The notes beneath the pieces were generated by a model. The model made no database searches. It saw only the letters and a list, made by a program, of their open reading frames with translations, and was not told the origin of the DNA. Below, piece after piece: positions 8,241 to 17,008 of a stretch of 56,113 nt of DNA. A program made the translations under genes and the position numbers. Source of the DNA: Nannocystaceae bacterium (GTDB lineage: Bacteria; Myxococcota_A; Polyangia; Nannocystales; Nannocystaceae). Every line of letters starts with the position of its first letter. Positions within the stretch are counted from its first letter, which is position 1. The stretch is taken from assembly GCA_019694555.1 (NCBI GenBank), contig JAIBBS010000037.1, positions 1 through 56,113 of the forward strand, given 5' to 3'.

Positions 8241-10834
8241 CACCACGGCGCCGTGACGCCGCGCGTGCGACTGCCTCGCGCTGCGCCCGTGCGTGCAGCC
8301 GCAGAGCTCGAGCGCGGTGTGATCGCGCGCAGCAGCGGCTGCTTCACCACTTCGATGGTCGCGCAGTACGCCGCCGCGATCCCGATCACCGCGAGCCACA
8401 CCGTGGCCGACGGCGACACGAAGCCGAGCAGCCCCGCGACCGGCGACAGCGGCAGCGTGATCGCCAACACCGCGACCGCGGCGGTGCTGATCGAGAGCGC
8501 TGGATGCGGCCGTGAGCGCCACACGCGACGTCGCGTGCGCAGCACCAACAACACGAACAGCTCCGTCAGCAGCGAGAACGAGAACCATGCGGTGCGGAAC
8601 AGCGGCGCGTCGGCGTCGAGCACCAGCCGCAGCACCGCGAACGCGATGCCGTCGAACAGCGCGCTGAGCAGGCCGAACGCGAGCATGAACCGACGCACCA
8701 GGCGCAGATCCCAGCGCTGCGGTCGCGCGAGCGCCTCGGCGTCGATGTGGTCGGCGGCCAGCGCCGCCGAGGGCACGTCGGAGAGCAGGTTGTTGAGCAG
8801 CACCTGGTGGGCCAACAGCGGCAGAAACGGCAGGAACACCGCTGCCGCGGCCATGCTGATCATGTTGCCCAGGTTCGCGCTCTCGGTCGTGAGCAGGTAC
8901 TTGAGCGTGTTACCGAAGGTCACGCGGCCCTGCACCACGCCGTCGCGCACGGTGTCGAGATCGCGGCGCAACAGCACGAAGTCGGCGGCCTCGCGCGCGA
9001 CGTCGGTGGCGCCCTCGACCGAGATGCCGACGTCGGCGATGTGGATCGCAGGCGCGTCGTTGATGCCATCACCCATGAAGCCGACCACGTGGCCAGTGTG
9101 CCGCAGCGCCAGCAGGATGCGCTCCTTCTGGCTGGGGTCGACCTCGGCGAACAGGTCGGTGTCGAGCACGCGGTGACGCAGCACCTCCTCGGGCATGCCC
9201 GCGAGCTCGGTGCCGGTCAGGAGGTGATCGGGGCGCAGCCCGACCTCGCGCGCGAGGTGGCGGACGACCTCGTGGTGGTCGCCGCTGACGACCTTGACCG
9301 CGACCGCGAGCTCGCGCAGCGACGCGATCGCGGCGATGGCCCCGGGCTTGACCGGATCGCGGAAGCCGAGGAAGCCCTCGAGCACGAGCTCGCGCTCGTC
9401 CTCGTGCCGCAGCGGTGCGTCCGCGGGCAGCGTGCGCGTGGCGATCGCGAGCACGCGCACGCCCTCGGCGCCCCAGCCGTCGACGCGGTCGGCGAGCTGC
9501 TGCCGCAGCGCCGGCGCCAGCGGTGCGACCGCGCCGTCACGGCGGACGCTGCCGCAGCACTCCAACACCGCCGCGAACGCGCCCTTGGTCACGAGCATCG
9601 CCGGCTGGTCGTGCTGCTGCAGCAGCACCGACAGGCGTCGGCGGGAGAAATCGAACGGCAGCTCGTCGAGCTTGCGCCACGCCGCGTCTGCGGGCTGCGG
9701 CACCGCGCCGAGGATCGCGTGATCGAGCGGGTTGGCCAGCCCGGTCTGCAGCGCCGCGTTCGCGCGCGCGAGCTCGGCCACGCGCGCGCTCGTCTCGCCC
9801 TCGACGTCGAGCCAACGCTCGAGCCGCACCTCGCCCTCGGTGAGCGTGCCGGTCTTGTCGGTGCACAGCACGTCCATGTTGCCGAGGTTCTCGATGGCCT
9901 CGAGGCGGCGCACCAGCACGCCGCGCGCGGCCAGACGCCGGGCGCCACGCGAGAGCATCGTCGCCAGCACCGCCGGCAGCATCTCGGGCGCCAGGCCCAC
10001 CGCCAGCGCGATCGCGAACATCAGCGCATCGACGGTGGTGTGGCCCTGGATCGCGCTGCCGGTGAACACGATCAGCACCAGCACCATCATCATCGTCAGC
10101 AGCAGGTAGCCCAGGCGCCGCAGGCCCAGCGAGAACTCGGTCGCCGGCTGCCGCAGCGCCAGGCGGTGCGCCAGCGCGCCGAAGGCGGTGCGGCGACCGG
10201 TCTCGACCACGACCGCGCGGCCGGTGCCGCTGCGCACGCTGGTGCCCATCGAGACCACGTTGCTGCGATCCGCGAGCGCAGCCTCGGCCGCGACGACACC
10301 GACGCGCTTCTCGACCGGGAGCGACTCACCCGTGAGCGCGGCCTCCGAGAGGAACAGGTCGCGGGCCTGCAGCACGACCGCGTCGGCCGCGACCAGCGTG
10401 CCCGCGGCCAGCACCAGCACGTCGCCGGGCACGACCTCGGTGGTCGGGATCTCGAGCTCGCGGCCCTCGCGGAGCACGCGGGTCCGCAGTGCGATGCGAT
10501 CGCGCAGCCGCTCGAGCTCGACGCCCGCGCGGGTCTCCTGTGCGACCGACAGCGCGGTGCCCAGCAGCAGGATCGCCACCACCACGGTCGCATCGGTGAC
10601 CTCGCCGACCGCAGTGCCGATGCCGGCGGCGATCAGCAACAGCCACAGCAGCGGGTTGCGCAGCTGGCCCGCGACCGCACCGACCAGCGGATGCGACCGC
10701 GCTTCTTGCAGGCGGTTGGGACCGACGCGCCGCAGCCGCGCGCGCGCCTCGAGCTCGCCGAGGCCGCTCGCATCGGTCGCGAGCGCCCGCAACAACGCGT
10801 CGGGTGCGAGCGCCCACGGGCTTTGCACGCTCAT
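8240..10834 (-). CDS. mgtA: magnesium-translocating P-type ATPase (MgtA/MgtB type)
   Basis: An 864-residue P3B-type ATPase expected to import Mg2+ across the inner membrane. Visible in order are an N-terminal cation-ATPase segment, transmembrane helices near 62-92, the actuator motif LTGES (168-172), and transmembrane helices near 242-290 with the LAPEMLP motif characteristic of MgtA/B. The phosphorylated Asp326 lies in DKTGTLTE, followed by the nucleotide-binding region, GDGINDAP and a C-terminal helix bundle. The length fits the family (about 850-900). ATG 10834 gives a standard N-terminus; the frame stays open upstream but that stretch looks non-coding. No Mg2+-responsive leader is recognisable. 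The gene is divergent from the P-loop kinase gene. Confidence 0.92.
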   Translation of the reverse strand: MSVQSPWALAPDALLRALATDASGLGELEARARLRRVGPNRLQEARSHPLVGAVAGQLRNPLLWLLLIAAGIGTAVGEVTDATVVVAILLLGTALSVAQETRAGVELERLRDRIALRTRVLREGRELEIPTTEVVPGDVLVLAAGTLVAADAVVLQARDLFLSEAALTGESLPVEKRVGVVAAEAALADRSNVVSMGTSVRSGTGRAVVVETGRRTAFGALAHRLALRQPATEFSLGLRRLGYLLLTMMMVLVLIVFTGSAIQGHTTVDALMFAIALAVGLAPEMLPAVLATMLSRGARRLAARGVLVRRLEAIENLGNMDVLCTDKTGTLTEGEVRLERWLDVEGETSARVAELARANAALQTGLANPLDHAILGAVPQPADAAWRKLDELPFDFSRRRLSVLLQQHDQPAMLVTKGAFAAVLECCGSVRRDGAVAPLAPALRQQLADRVDGWGAEGVRVLAIATRTLPADAPLRHEDERELVLEGFLGFRDPVKPGAIAAIASLRELAVAVKVVSGDHHEVVRHLAREVGLRPDHLLTGTELAGMPEEVLRHRVLDTDLFAEVDPSQKERILLALRHTGHVVGFMGDGINDAPAIHIADVGISVEGATDVAREAADFVLLRRDLDTVRDGVVQGRVTFGNTLKYLLTTESANLGNMISMAAAAVFLPFLPLLAHQVLLNNLLSDVPSAALAADHIDAEALARPQRWDLRLVRRFMLAFGLLSALFDGIAFAVLRLVLDADAPLFRTAWFSFSLLTELFVLLVLRTRRRVWRSRPHPALSISTAAVAVLAITLPLSPVAGLLGFVSPSATVWLAVIGIAAAYCATIEVVKQPLLRAITPRSSSAAARTGAARGSRTRGVTAPW

Positions 10835-10970
10835 GCCGAGCACAGTGTCCTGCGCCGCGCCCACGCACGCCAACGCAGAGCGCGCGGCCGGCCGGCGCGG
10901 ACCCTCACGCGCGTGCGCGAGCGGGCCGCGACGGCGCGCGCGTGCCACCGTGCGATGCTGCGGCCGACCG

Positions 10971-11558
10971 ATGGCCCTCGCCTCCCAGACCCGCGTCGTC
11001 GTCACCGGCGGCCCCGGTGCCGGCAAGACCACCGCTGCCGATCTCTTCCGTCGCGAGCTGGGCGAGCGCGTGGTCGTCGTGCCCGAAGCCGCGACCTTGC
11101 TGTTCTCCGGCGGGTTCCCCCGCGATGGCAGCCCCGAGGTCCGCCGCGCGGCCCAGAGCGCGATCTTCCACGTGCAGCGCAACCTCGAGGCCATCCAGGC
11201 CGCGACCTACCCCGAGCGCATCCTGCTGTGCGATCGCGGCACCATCGACGGCGCGGCGTACTGGCCGGCGCCGCCCGAGGACTTCTTCGCGACCCACGGC
11301 ACCTCGCTGCCCACCGAGCTGGCGCGCTACGACGAGGTCATCTTCTTCGAGACCGCCGCGGTCGGCGGGCTCGCGATCGAGGGCGGCAACCCCACGCGCA
11401 TCGAGACGCTGCAACAGGCGGTCGCACTGCACCAGCGGCTGCTCGCGCTGTGGTCGCAGCACCCGCGCTTCACCTTCGTCCCCCACGAGCCGTCGTTCCT
11501 GCGCAAGATCACCGCGGGGCTCGGCGTGCTCGAGAACATCATCGCGCGACATCCATGA
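10971..11558 (+). CDS. P-loop ATPase/kinase (AAA_28, NadR-kinase-like)
   Basis: A 195-residue cytoplasmic protein with Walker A GGPGAGKTTAA near residues 13-23, a VVPEAATLLFSGGFPR segment and LLCDRGTIDGAAYWP, the pattern of AAA_28/NadR-kinase-like P-loop proteins that phosphorylate small molecules or act as ATPases. Its stop overlaps the next start as ATGA (11555-11558), so translation of the metallo-beta-lactamase-fold nuclease is coupled to it. The substrate is unknown. A GATGCT at 10954-10959 lies 11 nt before the start and could be a degenerate -10. Confidence 0.78.
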   Translation: MALASQTRVVVTGGPGAGKTTAADLFRRELGERVVVVPEAATLLFSGGFPRDGSPEVRRAAQSAIFHVQRNLEAIQAATYPERILLCDRGTIDGAAYWPAPPEDFFATHGTSLPTELARYDEVIFFETAAVGGLAIEGGNPTRIETLQQAVALHQRLLALWSQHPRFTFVPHEPSFLRKITAGLGVLENIIARHP

Positions 11559-12925
11559 ACGACGCACGCAGCTCGCTCACCTTCCACGGCGCCGCGGACA
11601 CGGTCACCGGCTCCAAGCTGTTGTTCGAACACGGCAGCGCACGCGTGCTGGTCGACTGCGGCCTGTTCCAGGGCCTCAAGGAGCTGCGGCTGCGCAACTG
11701 GAACCCACCCGGCTTCGATCCCGCGTCGCTCGACGCGGTGGTGCTGACGCACGCGCACATCGATCACAGCGGCTACCTGCCGCGATTGCACGCCGACGGC
11801 TTCCGCGGCCCGGTCTACTGCACCCCGGGCACGCGCGATCTGCTGCAGATCCTGCTGCCCGACTCGGGCCACCTGCAGGAGGAGCAGGCGCGCTTCGCCA
11901 ACCGGCGCGGCAGCAGCCGCCACCATCCCGCGCTGCCGCTGTACACCGAGCAGCAGGCCCGCGACGCGCTCTCGCTGCTGCGGCCGGTCGCGTTCGACAC
12001 GCCGTTCTCGCCGGCGGCCGGTGTCGCGGCGACGCTGTCGCGTGCCGGTCACATCATCGGCGCCGCGTCGCTGCGGCTCGAGGCGGCCGGCCGCGCCTTC
12101 GCCTTCAGCGGCGACGTCGGCCGCCCACACGACCCGCTCATGCACCCGCCCGCGCCGCTGCGCGACGCCGACGTGCTCGTGGTCGAGTCGACCTACGGCG
12201 ACCGTCGCCACAACGGCGTCGATCTGCTCGACCGCCTCGCGCGGATCTTCGACGAGACCTTCGCGCGCGGCGGCGTGGTGGTGGTGCCGGCGTTCGCGGT
12301 CGGCCGCGCGCAGCACCTGCTGCACACCATCGCGTTGCTGCGCGAGGCCGGACGCATGGCCGACGTGCCGGTGTACCTCGACAGCCCCATGGCCATCGCG
12401 GCCACGCGCATCTTCGCCGAGAACTCCGGCGACCACCGGCTGTCGCCGGCGCAGTGCGAGGCGATGGAGCGCGCGGTCCGCTACGCGAACTCGCCCGAGG
12501 AATCCAAGGCCATCGACCGCAGCAGCGGGCCCATGGTCGTGATCTCCGCCAGCGGCATGGCCACCGGCGGCCGCGTGCTGCACCACCTCGTGCGGTTCCT
12601 GCCCAACCCCGACAACACCGTGCTGCTGGTGGGGTTCCAGTCCGCGGGCACGCGCGGGCGCGCGCTGCAAGACGGCGCCGACGAGATCAAGATCCACGGC
12701 GACTACGTCCGCGTGGGTGCCCGGGTCGAGCGCATCGACGGCCTGTCCGCCCATGCGGACTGGCACGAGCTGGTCGAGTGGTTGGCATCGTCGCAGCTGC
12801 ACCCGCAGCGCGTGTTCGTCGATCACGGCGAGCCCGCGGCCGCCGATGCGCTGCGGCGGCGGCTGGTCGAGCGCTTCGGTTGGAGCGTCGAGATCCCGCA
12901 CCAGGGCGAGCGCTTCACGGTCTGA
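11555..12925 (+). CDS. beta-CASP metallo-beta-lactamase-fold RNase
   Basis: A 456-residue hydrolase. The zinc motif THAHIDH (His66, His68, Asp70, His71) is followed by GHIIGAASL, FSGDVGR and the beta-CASP cap. The cap carries ESTYGDR, VPAFAVGRAQ, SGMATGGR and a C-terminal SAHADWHEL, all typical of the YSH1/CPSF73-like prokaryotic RNA-processing family. It should act as an RNA endo- or exonuclease in the cytoplasm. It is translationally coupled to the upstream P-loop kinase by an ATGA overlap. A dispersed hairpin repeat follows its stop immediately. Confidence 0.9.
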   Translation: MNDARSSLTFHGAADTVTGSKLLFEHGSARVLVDCGLFQGLKELRLRNWNPPGFDPASLDAVVLTHAHIDHSGYLPRLHADGFRGPVYCTPGTRDLLQILLPDSGHLQEEQARFANRRGSSRHHPALPLYTEQQARDALSLLRPVAFDTPFSPAAGVAATLSRAGHIIGAASLRLEAAGRAFAFSGDVGRPHDPLMHPPAPLRDADVLVVESTYGDRRHNGVDLLDRLARIFDETFARGGVVVVPAFAVGRAQHLLHTIALLREAGRMADVPVYLDSPMAIAATRIFAENSGDHRLSPAQCEAMERAVRYANSPEESKAIDRSSGPMVVISASGMATGGRVLHHLVRFLPNPDNTVLLVGFQSAGTRGRALQDGADEIKIHGDYVRVGARVERIDGLSAHADWHELVEWLASSQLHPQRVFVDHGEPAAADALRRRLVERFGWSVEIPHQGERFTV

Positions 12926-13000
12926 GAGCGAAGCGACCGGAGGGTGAGGGGTCCCGTGAACGGCTTGGCCGGGCACGGGAAAAGGAAGCGGAGCTTCCTC
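12926..13000 (+). repeat. convergent-junction hairpin repeat, copy A
   Basis: It contains the 13-nt core GCGAAGCGACCGG (12928-12940), a hairpin CCCGTG..CACGGG (12953-12979) with an inner CGGC/GCCG pair, the block CCGGGCACGG (12970-12979), and a triloop hairpin GGAAGC-GGA-GCTTCC (12984-12998). It fills the gap between the convergent beta-CASP and PEP-synthase genes. It is one of five related copies in this window. Confidence 0.75.
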
Positions 13001-13048
13001 TCCATGGACTGAAGCCGCGCACGACGTTCGTCGGTCGCGTCCGCAGAC

Positions 13049-15436
13049 TCAGGGCGCGTGCGCCTGCTCGGCGTCCGCGATCACCCGCAGCGCCCGCAGC
13101 ACCGCGTCGGGCACCACCGAGATGCTGTCGATCTCGTGGCCCACGAGGAACCGTGCGAACTCGGGATCGTCGCTGGGCGCCTGGCCGCACAGGCCGATGG
13201 GGCGCTGGCCCAGGTGCGCGCCGCGGATCGCGGCCGCGATCGTGCGCAGCACCGCCTCGTCGGTCTCGCGGAAGGCGTCCGCGAGCAGCGACGAGTCGCG
13301 GTCGACCCCGAGCACCAGCTGCGTGAGATCGTTGGAGCCGATGCTGAAGCCGTCGAACACGGTGGCGAAGCGATCGATCGCAGCGACGTTGGCCGGGATC
13401 TCGCACATGACCCACACCGACAGCCCGTCCTCGCCGCGCACCAGACCGTGCTCGGCCAGCGCCGCGACCACGCGGCGGCCCTCCTCCACCGTGCGGCAGA
13501 ACGGCACCATCAGCTGCACGTTGCGCAGGCCCATGGCCTTGCGCACGTGCACCAACGCGCGGCACTCGAGATCGAAGGCCTCGCGGAAGTCGGGATGCAC
13601 GTAGCGGCTGGCGCCGCGCAGGCCGATCATCGGGTTCTCCTCGATCGGCTCGAACGCGACGCCGCCGACCAGGCGGCGGTACTCGTTGGACTTGAAGTCG
13701 CCCAGGCGCACGATCACGTCGCGCGGCGCGAACGCGGCCGCGATGGTGCCCAGGCCCTCGGCGAGCTTGGCCTCGAACCACGCCGCGGGGCTGGGGTAGC
13801 CGCGACTGCGGCGCGCGAGCTCCTCGCGCGCGACCGCGTCGACGCGCTCGGGGTGCAGCGCCGCGAGCGGGTGGACACCGAGGTGGTTGGCGACGATGAA
13901 CTCCTGTCGCACCAGGCCCACGCCCGCGACCGGCAGCGCCGCGTGGCGCAGCGCCTGCTGCGGGTCGGCCAGGATGAGCATGAGCTTGGTGCGCGTGCGC
14001 GGCAGATCGCCGACCGCGAGCACCTGCCGCGAGAACGGCACCGCACCGGGCAGGACCTCGCCCACGGTGCCGCGTGAACAGCTGACGGTCACGGTCGTGC
14101 CGTCGACCAAGGTCGCGGTGGCGCGCCCGGTCCCGACCACGCAGGGCACGCCCAGCTCGCGCGAGACGATCGCGGCGTGACAGGTGCGGCCGCCGCGATC
14201 GGTGACGATCGCCGCGGCCTTGCGCAGCGCCGGCACCCAGTCGGGATCGGTCATGTCGGCGACCAGCACGTCGCCCTGCTGCACCTTGGCCAGATCCTCG
14301 ACACCGCGGACCTGCCGGACCGGGCCGCTGGCGATGCCGCTGCCGACCGCCGCGCCCACGAGCAGCGGCTCGGGGTGTTCCTGCAGGCGCTCGATCACCA
14401 GCCGTCGTCCGTCGCGGCGCGAGTGCACGGTCTCGGGGCGCGCCTGCACGATGAAGAGCTCGCCGGTGTTGCCGTCCTTCGCCCACTCGATGTCCATCGC
14501 GGGTGCGTGGCCGAGCTGCCCGGCCCAGTGACGCTCGATGAGCATGGCCCAGCGCGCGAGCGTGATCGCGTCGTCGTCACCGAACGACGGCCGCTCGCGA
14601 TCGACGACCGCGACCGGCACCGCGCGCGTGGTCTCGCCGCCGCGGCCGGCGTAGACGATCTTGCTCTGCTTGAGCCCGATCTTGCGCGACAGGATCGGAT
14701 CGACCGCGTGATCGACCGCGGGCTTGTACACCACGGTCTCGTCGGGATCGACGCGACCGGCGACCACCGCCTCGCCCAGGCCCCACGCGCCGGTCACGAG
14801 CACGACGTCGCGGAAGCCGGTCTCGGGATCGAGCGTGAAGATGACGCCGGCGGCACCGCGATCGGAGCGGACCATGCGCTGCACCGCGATCGCACCGCGC
14901 ACCGCGAAGTGATCGATGCCGTGGGCGACGCGGTAGGCGATCGCGCGATCGGTGAACACCGACGCGAAGCACTCCAGGCACGCGGCCCGCACCGCCGCGG
15001 CACCGCGCACGCCCAGCACCGTCGCCTGCTGGCCCGCGAACGAGGCCTCCGGCAGATCCTCGGCCGTCGCACTGCTGCGCACGGCCACATCGAGCTCGGA
15101 CCCGAGCCCGCGGTAGGCCTCGTCGATCGCGGCCGCGACGGTGGGCGGCAATCCGCAGCGCAGCACCAGCTCGCGCGCCGCCGCGCCGCGGCGCGCCAGT
15201 TCGGCGAGATCCTGCGCGTCGCAGCCCTGCAGGATGTCGCGCAGCTCGGCGCGCGCGCCGGCCTGGTCGAGCACGGCGTCGAACGCATCGGCGGTCACCG
15301 CGAAGCCGGTCGGCACCCGCACGCCGACCGCGAGCAGGTTGCGCGTCAGCTCGCCCAGCGCAGCGGCCTTGCCACCGACCCTGGGCACGTCGGACAGCGA
15401 CAGTTGCGACAGCGGGATGCAAAACGGCGCGGGCAT
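13049..15436 (-). CDS. ppsA: phosphoenolpyruvate synthase
   Basis: A 795-residue enzyme converting pyruvate, ATP and water to PEP, AMP and phosphate for gluconeogenesis. The N-terminal PEP/pyruvate-binding ATP-grasp part has VGGKAAALGEL and VAVRSSATAEDLPEASFAGQ. The swivelling domain has the phospho-His motif GGRTCHAAIVSRE (His420). The C-terminal TIM barrel has the PEP-binding segments FKSNEYRRLVGG and IGSNDLTQL and a late GLCGQAPSDDPEF. Length matches the family. A strong AAGGAGG lies 6 nt before ATG 15436. It is the last gene of an apparent three-gene operon, 16 bp after the host-attachment-family gene. Confidence 0.95.
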   Translation of the reverse strand: MPAPFCIPLSQLSLSDVPRVGGKAAALGELTRNLLAVGVRVPTGFAVTADAFDAVLDQAGARAELRDILQGCDAQDLAELARRGAAARELVLRCGLPPTVAAAIDEAYRGLGSELDVAVRSSATAEDLPEASFAGQQATVLGVRGAAAVRAACLECFASVFTDRAIAYRVAHGIDHFAVRGAIAVQRMVRSDRGAAGVIFTLDPETGFRDVVLVTGAWGLGEAVVAGRVDPDETVVYKPAVDHAVDPILSRKIGLKQSKIVYAGRGGETTRAVPVAVVDRERPSFGDDDAITLARWAMLIERHWAGQLGHAPAMDIEWAKDGNTGELFIVQARPETVHSRRDGRRLVIERLQEHPEPLLVGAAVGSGIASGPVRQVRGVEDLAKVQQGDVLVADMTDPDWVPALRKAAAIVTDRGGRTCHAAIVSRELGVPCVVGTGRATATLVDGTTVTVSCSRGTVGEVLPGAVPFSRQVLAVGDLPRTRTKLMLILADPQQALRHAALPVAGVGLVRQEFIVANHLGVHPLAALHPERVDAVAREELARRSRGYPSPAAWFEAKLAEGLGTIAAAFAPRDVIVRLGDFKSNEYRRLVGGVAFEPIEENPMIGLRGASRYVHPDFREAFDLECRALVHVRKAMGLRNVQLMVPFCRTVEEGRRVVAALAEHGLVRGEDGLSVWVMCEIPANVAAIDRFATVFDGFSIGSNDLTQLVLGVDRDSSLLADAFRETDEAVLRTIAAAIRGAHLGQRPIGLCGQAPSDDPEFARFLVGHEIDSISVVPDAVLRALRVIADAEQAHAP

Positions 15437-15452
15437 GGTCGACCTCCTTCGA

Positions 15453-15911
15453 TCACTCGGGCACGAACAACGCGTCGATGCGCGGCGCCAGCTCGTGCAC
15501 CGCCAGCGTCGAGAGGTCCTTGGCCAGCTCGTGGCTCACGAGCGCGCGCACGTGCTCGTTGCACGCCTCGCGCAGATCACCCAGTGCCCGCGGCGGCGCG
15601 ATCAAGATGACCGAGCGCAGCCCCTGGGTGCGTGCGTGCTCGAGCTCGCGCGCGACGTCGCGGGCGAGCTGTTGCTGCGCGTGACGATGGCTGTCGTCCT
15701 CGTGGCCCAGGCCGTGGCGCATGCGCTCGGTCCGTGCGTTGGTGCGCCCGGGTCGATCGCTGTCGAGCTCGCTGTCGAGCGCACGCGAGGCCACGAGGTC
15801 GTGGTCGAGCGCCGGCACCAGCGGCTCGCCACGGCGGTGGCGCGAGCTCCGGGAGAAGATGCGGGCGCGGGCCCCGTCGGCGACGACGATCCAGGTGACG
15901 TCTTGCACCAC
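15453..15911 (-). CDS. host-attachment-family protein (PF10116-like)
   Basis: A roughly 152-residue cytoplasmic protein. The start of the domain, WIVVADGARARIFSR, and the later RDVARELEHARTQGLRSVILIAPPRALGDLR match the 'protein required for attachment to host cells' family, which is related to archaeal Rf1-like folds. The helical C-terminus contains HELAKDLS, another typical element. The start is unresolved: GTG 15911 or 15908 gives a domain-tight protein, GTG 15974 adds 21 residues and shortens the gap to the upstream gene to 16 bp. It sits between a cytochrome gene and ppsA, 16 bp from the latter. Confidence 0.7.
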   Translation of the reverse strand: MVQDVTWIVVADGARARIFSRSSRHRRGEPLVPALDHDLVASRALDSELDSDRPGRTNARTERMRHGLGHEDDSHRHAQQQLARDVARELEHARTQGLRSVILIAPPRALGDLREACNEHVRALVSHELAKDLSTLAVHELAPRIDALFVPE

Positions 15912-15990
15912 CGCAGCGTGGCGACAGTCCGCGCATGTCCCAACCGAAAGCCGCGCGCGCTCGCACCGCGTCACCCAGCAAGGCTTGCGG

Positions 15991-16809
15991 TCAGCGCTCG
16001 CACGCCTGCTGTTGCGCGTGGCAGCCCGAACACGTCGGCAACATCGCGCCGTAGACCTGCACGCGCTGCTCGGGGGTCTGGGCCTCGCGCGCCCGCTGCT
16101 CGAGCGTCTGCAGGGCCTCGCGCGCCCGCCGGACCGCGCCGTCGTCCCGCTCCTCGGTGGGCGGCTGCGGGCACTCGGGCAGCGCGACGAAGGCCGCGGC
16201 GCCCGCCGCCCACGCGCGATCGGAGGGCAACACCAGGCCTTCCCACAATCGATCGAACGCCCACGCGTGACGTCGCATCACGCTCTCGGTGTCGCCGTCC
16301 GAGGGCGGAGCCGTCAGCGCGCGCCCATCGTCGAGCGCGGCCCCCAGCGCGCGGTGGCACGCGCCGCACGAGCCCGCGAGCTCGGCCGCAGCGGCCGACG
16401 CGGTCGCGACGTCGCGGGCCTGCGTGACCGCCCGCGCCGCCGACTCCATCTCATACAGATGCGGCGCCCACTCGGCCAACACCAAAGACTCGCGCTCGGC
16501 CAACAACGCCGCCGCAGCGGCGTGGCCCTGCTCGAGATCCCCGCGCAGCAACGCGCCGTGCAGCGCCATCACGTCGGCGAAGTGCGACGGCATGTGGACC
16601 GTGGTCGCTTTGGCCACGCGTGCGACCGGACCGGTCGCGTCGCCGCTGCGACGGGGCGACGCGCCCGCGGTCGCGGCCGGAGGCGCGCCCGCGGTCTCGT
16701 CGCGACCACGGCAGCCCAGCAACGACACCGCCGCGATCACGACCGCGCAGCCGAGCCCCGGCGCTGCGAGACGATCGTCACACCGGCGGATCCGCGCCGC
16801 GCCTGCCAT
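15991..16809 (-). CDS. diheme cytochrome c-like lipoprotein
   Basis: A 272-residue exported protein with a hydrophobic signal segment ending SLLGC (Cys33). Two haem-attachment motifs are visible, CGACH (148-152) and CSGCH (260-264). The helical spacing resembles cytochrome c'-type or CxxCH-repeat proteins, so it is probably an envelope electron carrier. The start is uncertain: ATG 16809 is chosen, GTG 16863 would add 18 residues. It is the first gene of the run leading to the host-attachment-family gene and ppsA, and it is divergent from the MoxR operon. Confidence 0.7.
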   Translation of the reverse strand: MAGAARIRRCDDRLAAPGLGCAVVIAAVSLLGCRGRDETAGAPPAATAGASPRRSGDATGPVARVAKATTVHMPSHFADVMALHGALLRGDLEQGHAAAAALLAERESLVLAEWAPHLYEMESAARAVTQARDVATASAAAAELAGSCGACHRALGAALDDGRALTAPPSDGDTESVMRRHAWAFDRLWEGLVLPSDRAWAAGAAAFVALPECPQPPTEERDDGAVRRAREALQTLEQRAREAQTPEQRVQVYGAMLPTCSGCHAQQQACER

Positions 16810-17008
16810 GCCCGCGAGCTTGCGCGACGCCGCGCGGCCGTCCCAATGCAACGTCTGCGGCACCGCAGCGCCCGGTGCGACCGTCGCTGCGCCGCGCGCC
16901 TGCCCGCGCGGCTACCATCGTCGGCCCTGCGACTTCCGGCGGCGACCCCCGTCTTGGAGGATCGCCCCCGCCGCCTGCGGTGACCGACCACCGCGACAAG
17001 GACCGCGC

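Noticed and set aside
10835..10970. Mg2+-sensing leader (M-box or mgtA-type) upstream of the P-type ATPase
   Set aside because: No M-box core or proline-rich leader peptide is visible in the 136-bp divergent gap.
8747..11554. N-terminal 936 codons of a long + strand frame reading into the beta-CASP gene
   Set aside because: This part is antisense to the P-type ATPase and lacks any recognisable protein sequence; the real gene begins at ATG 11555.
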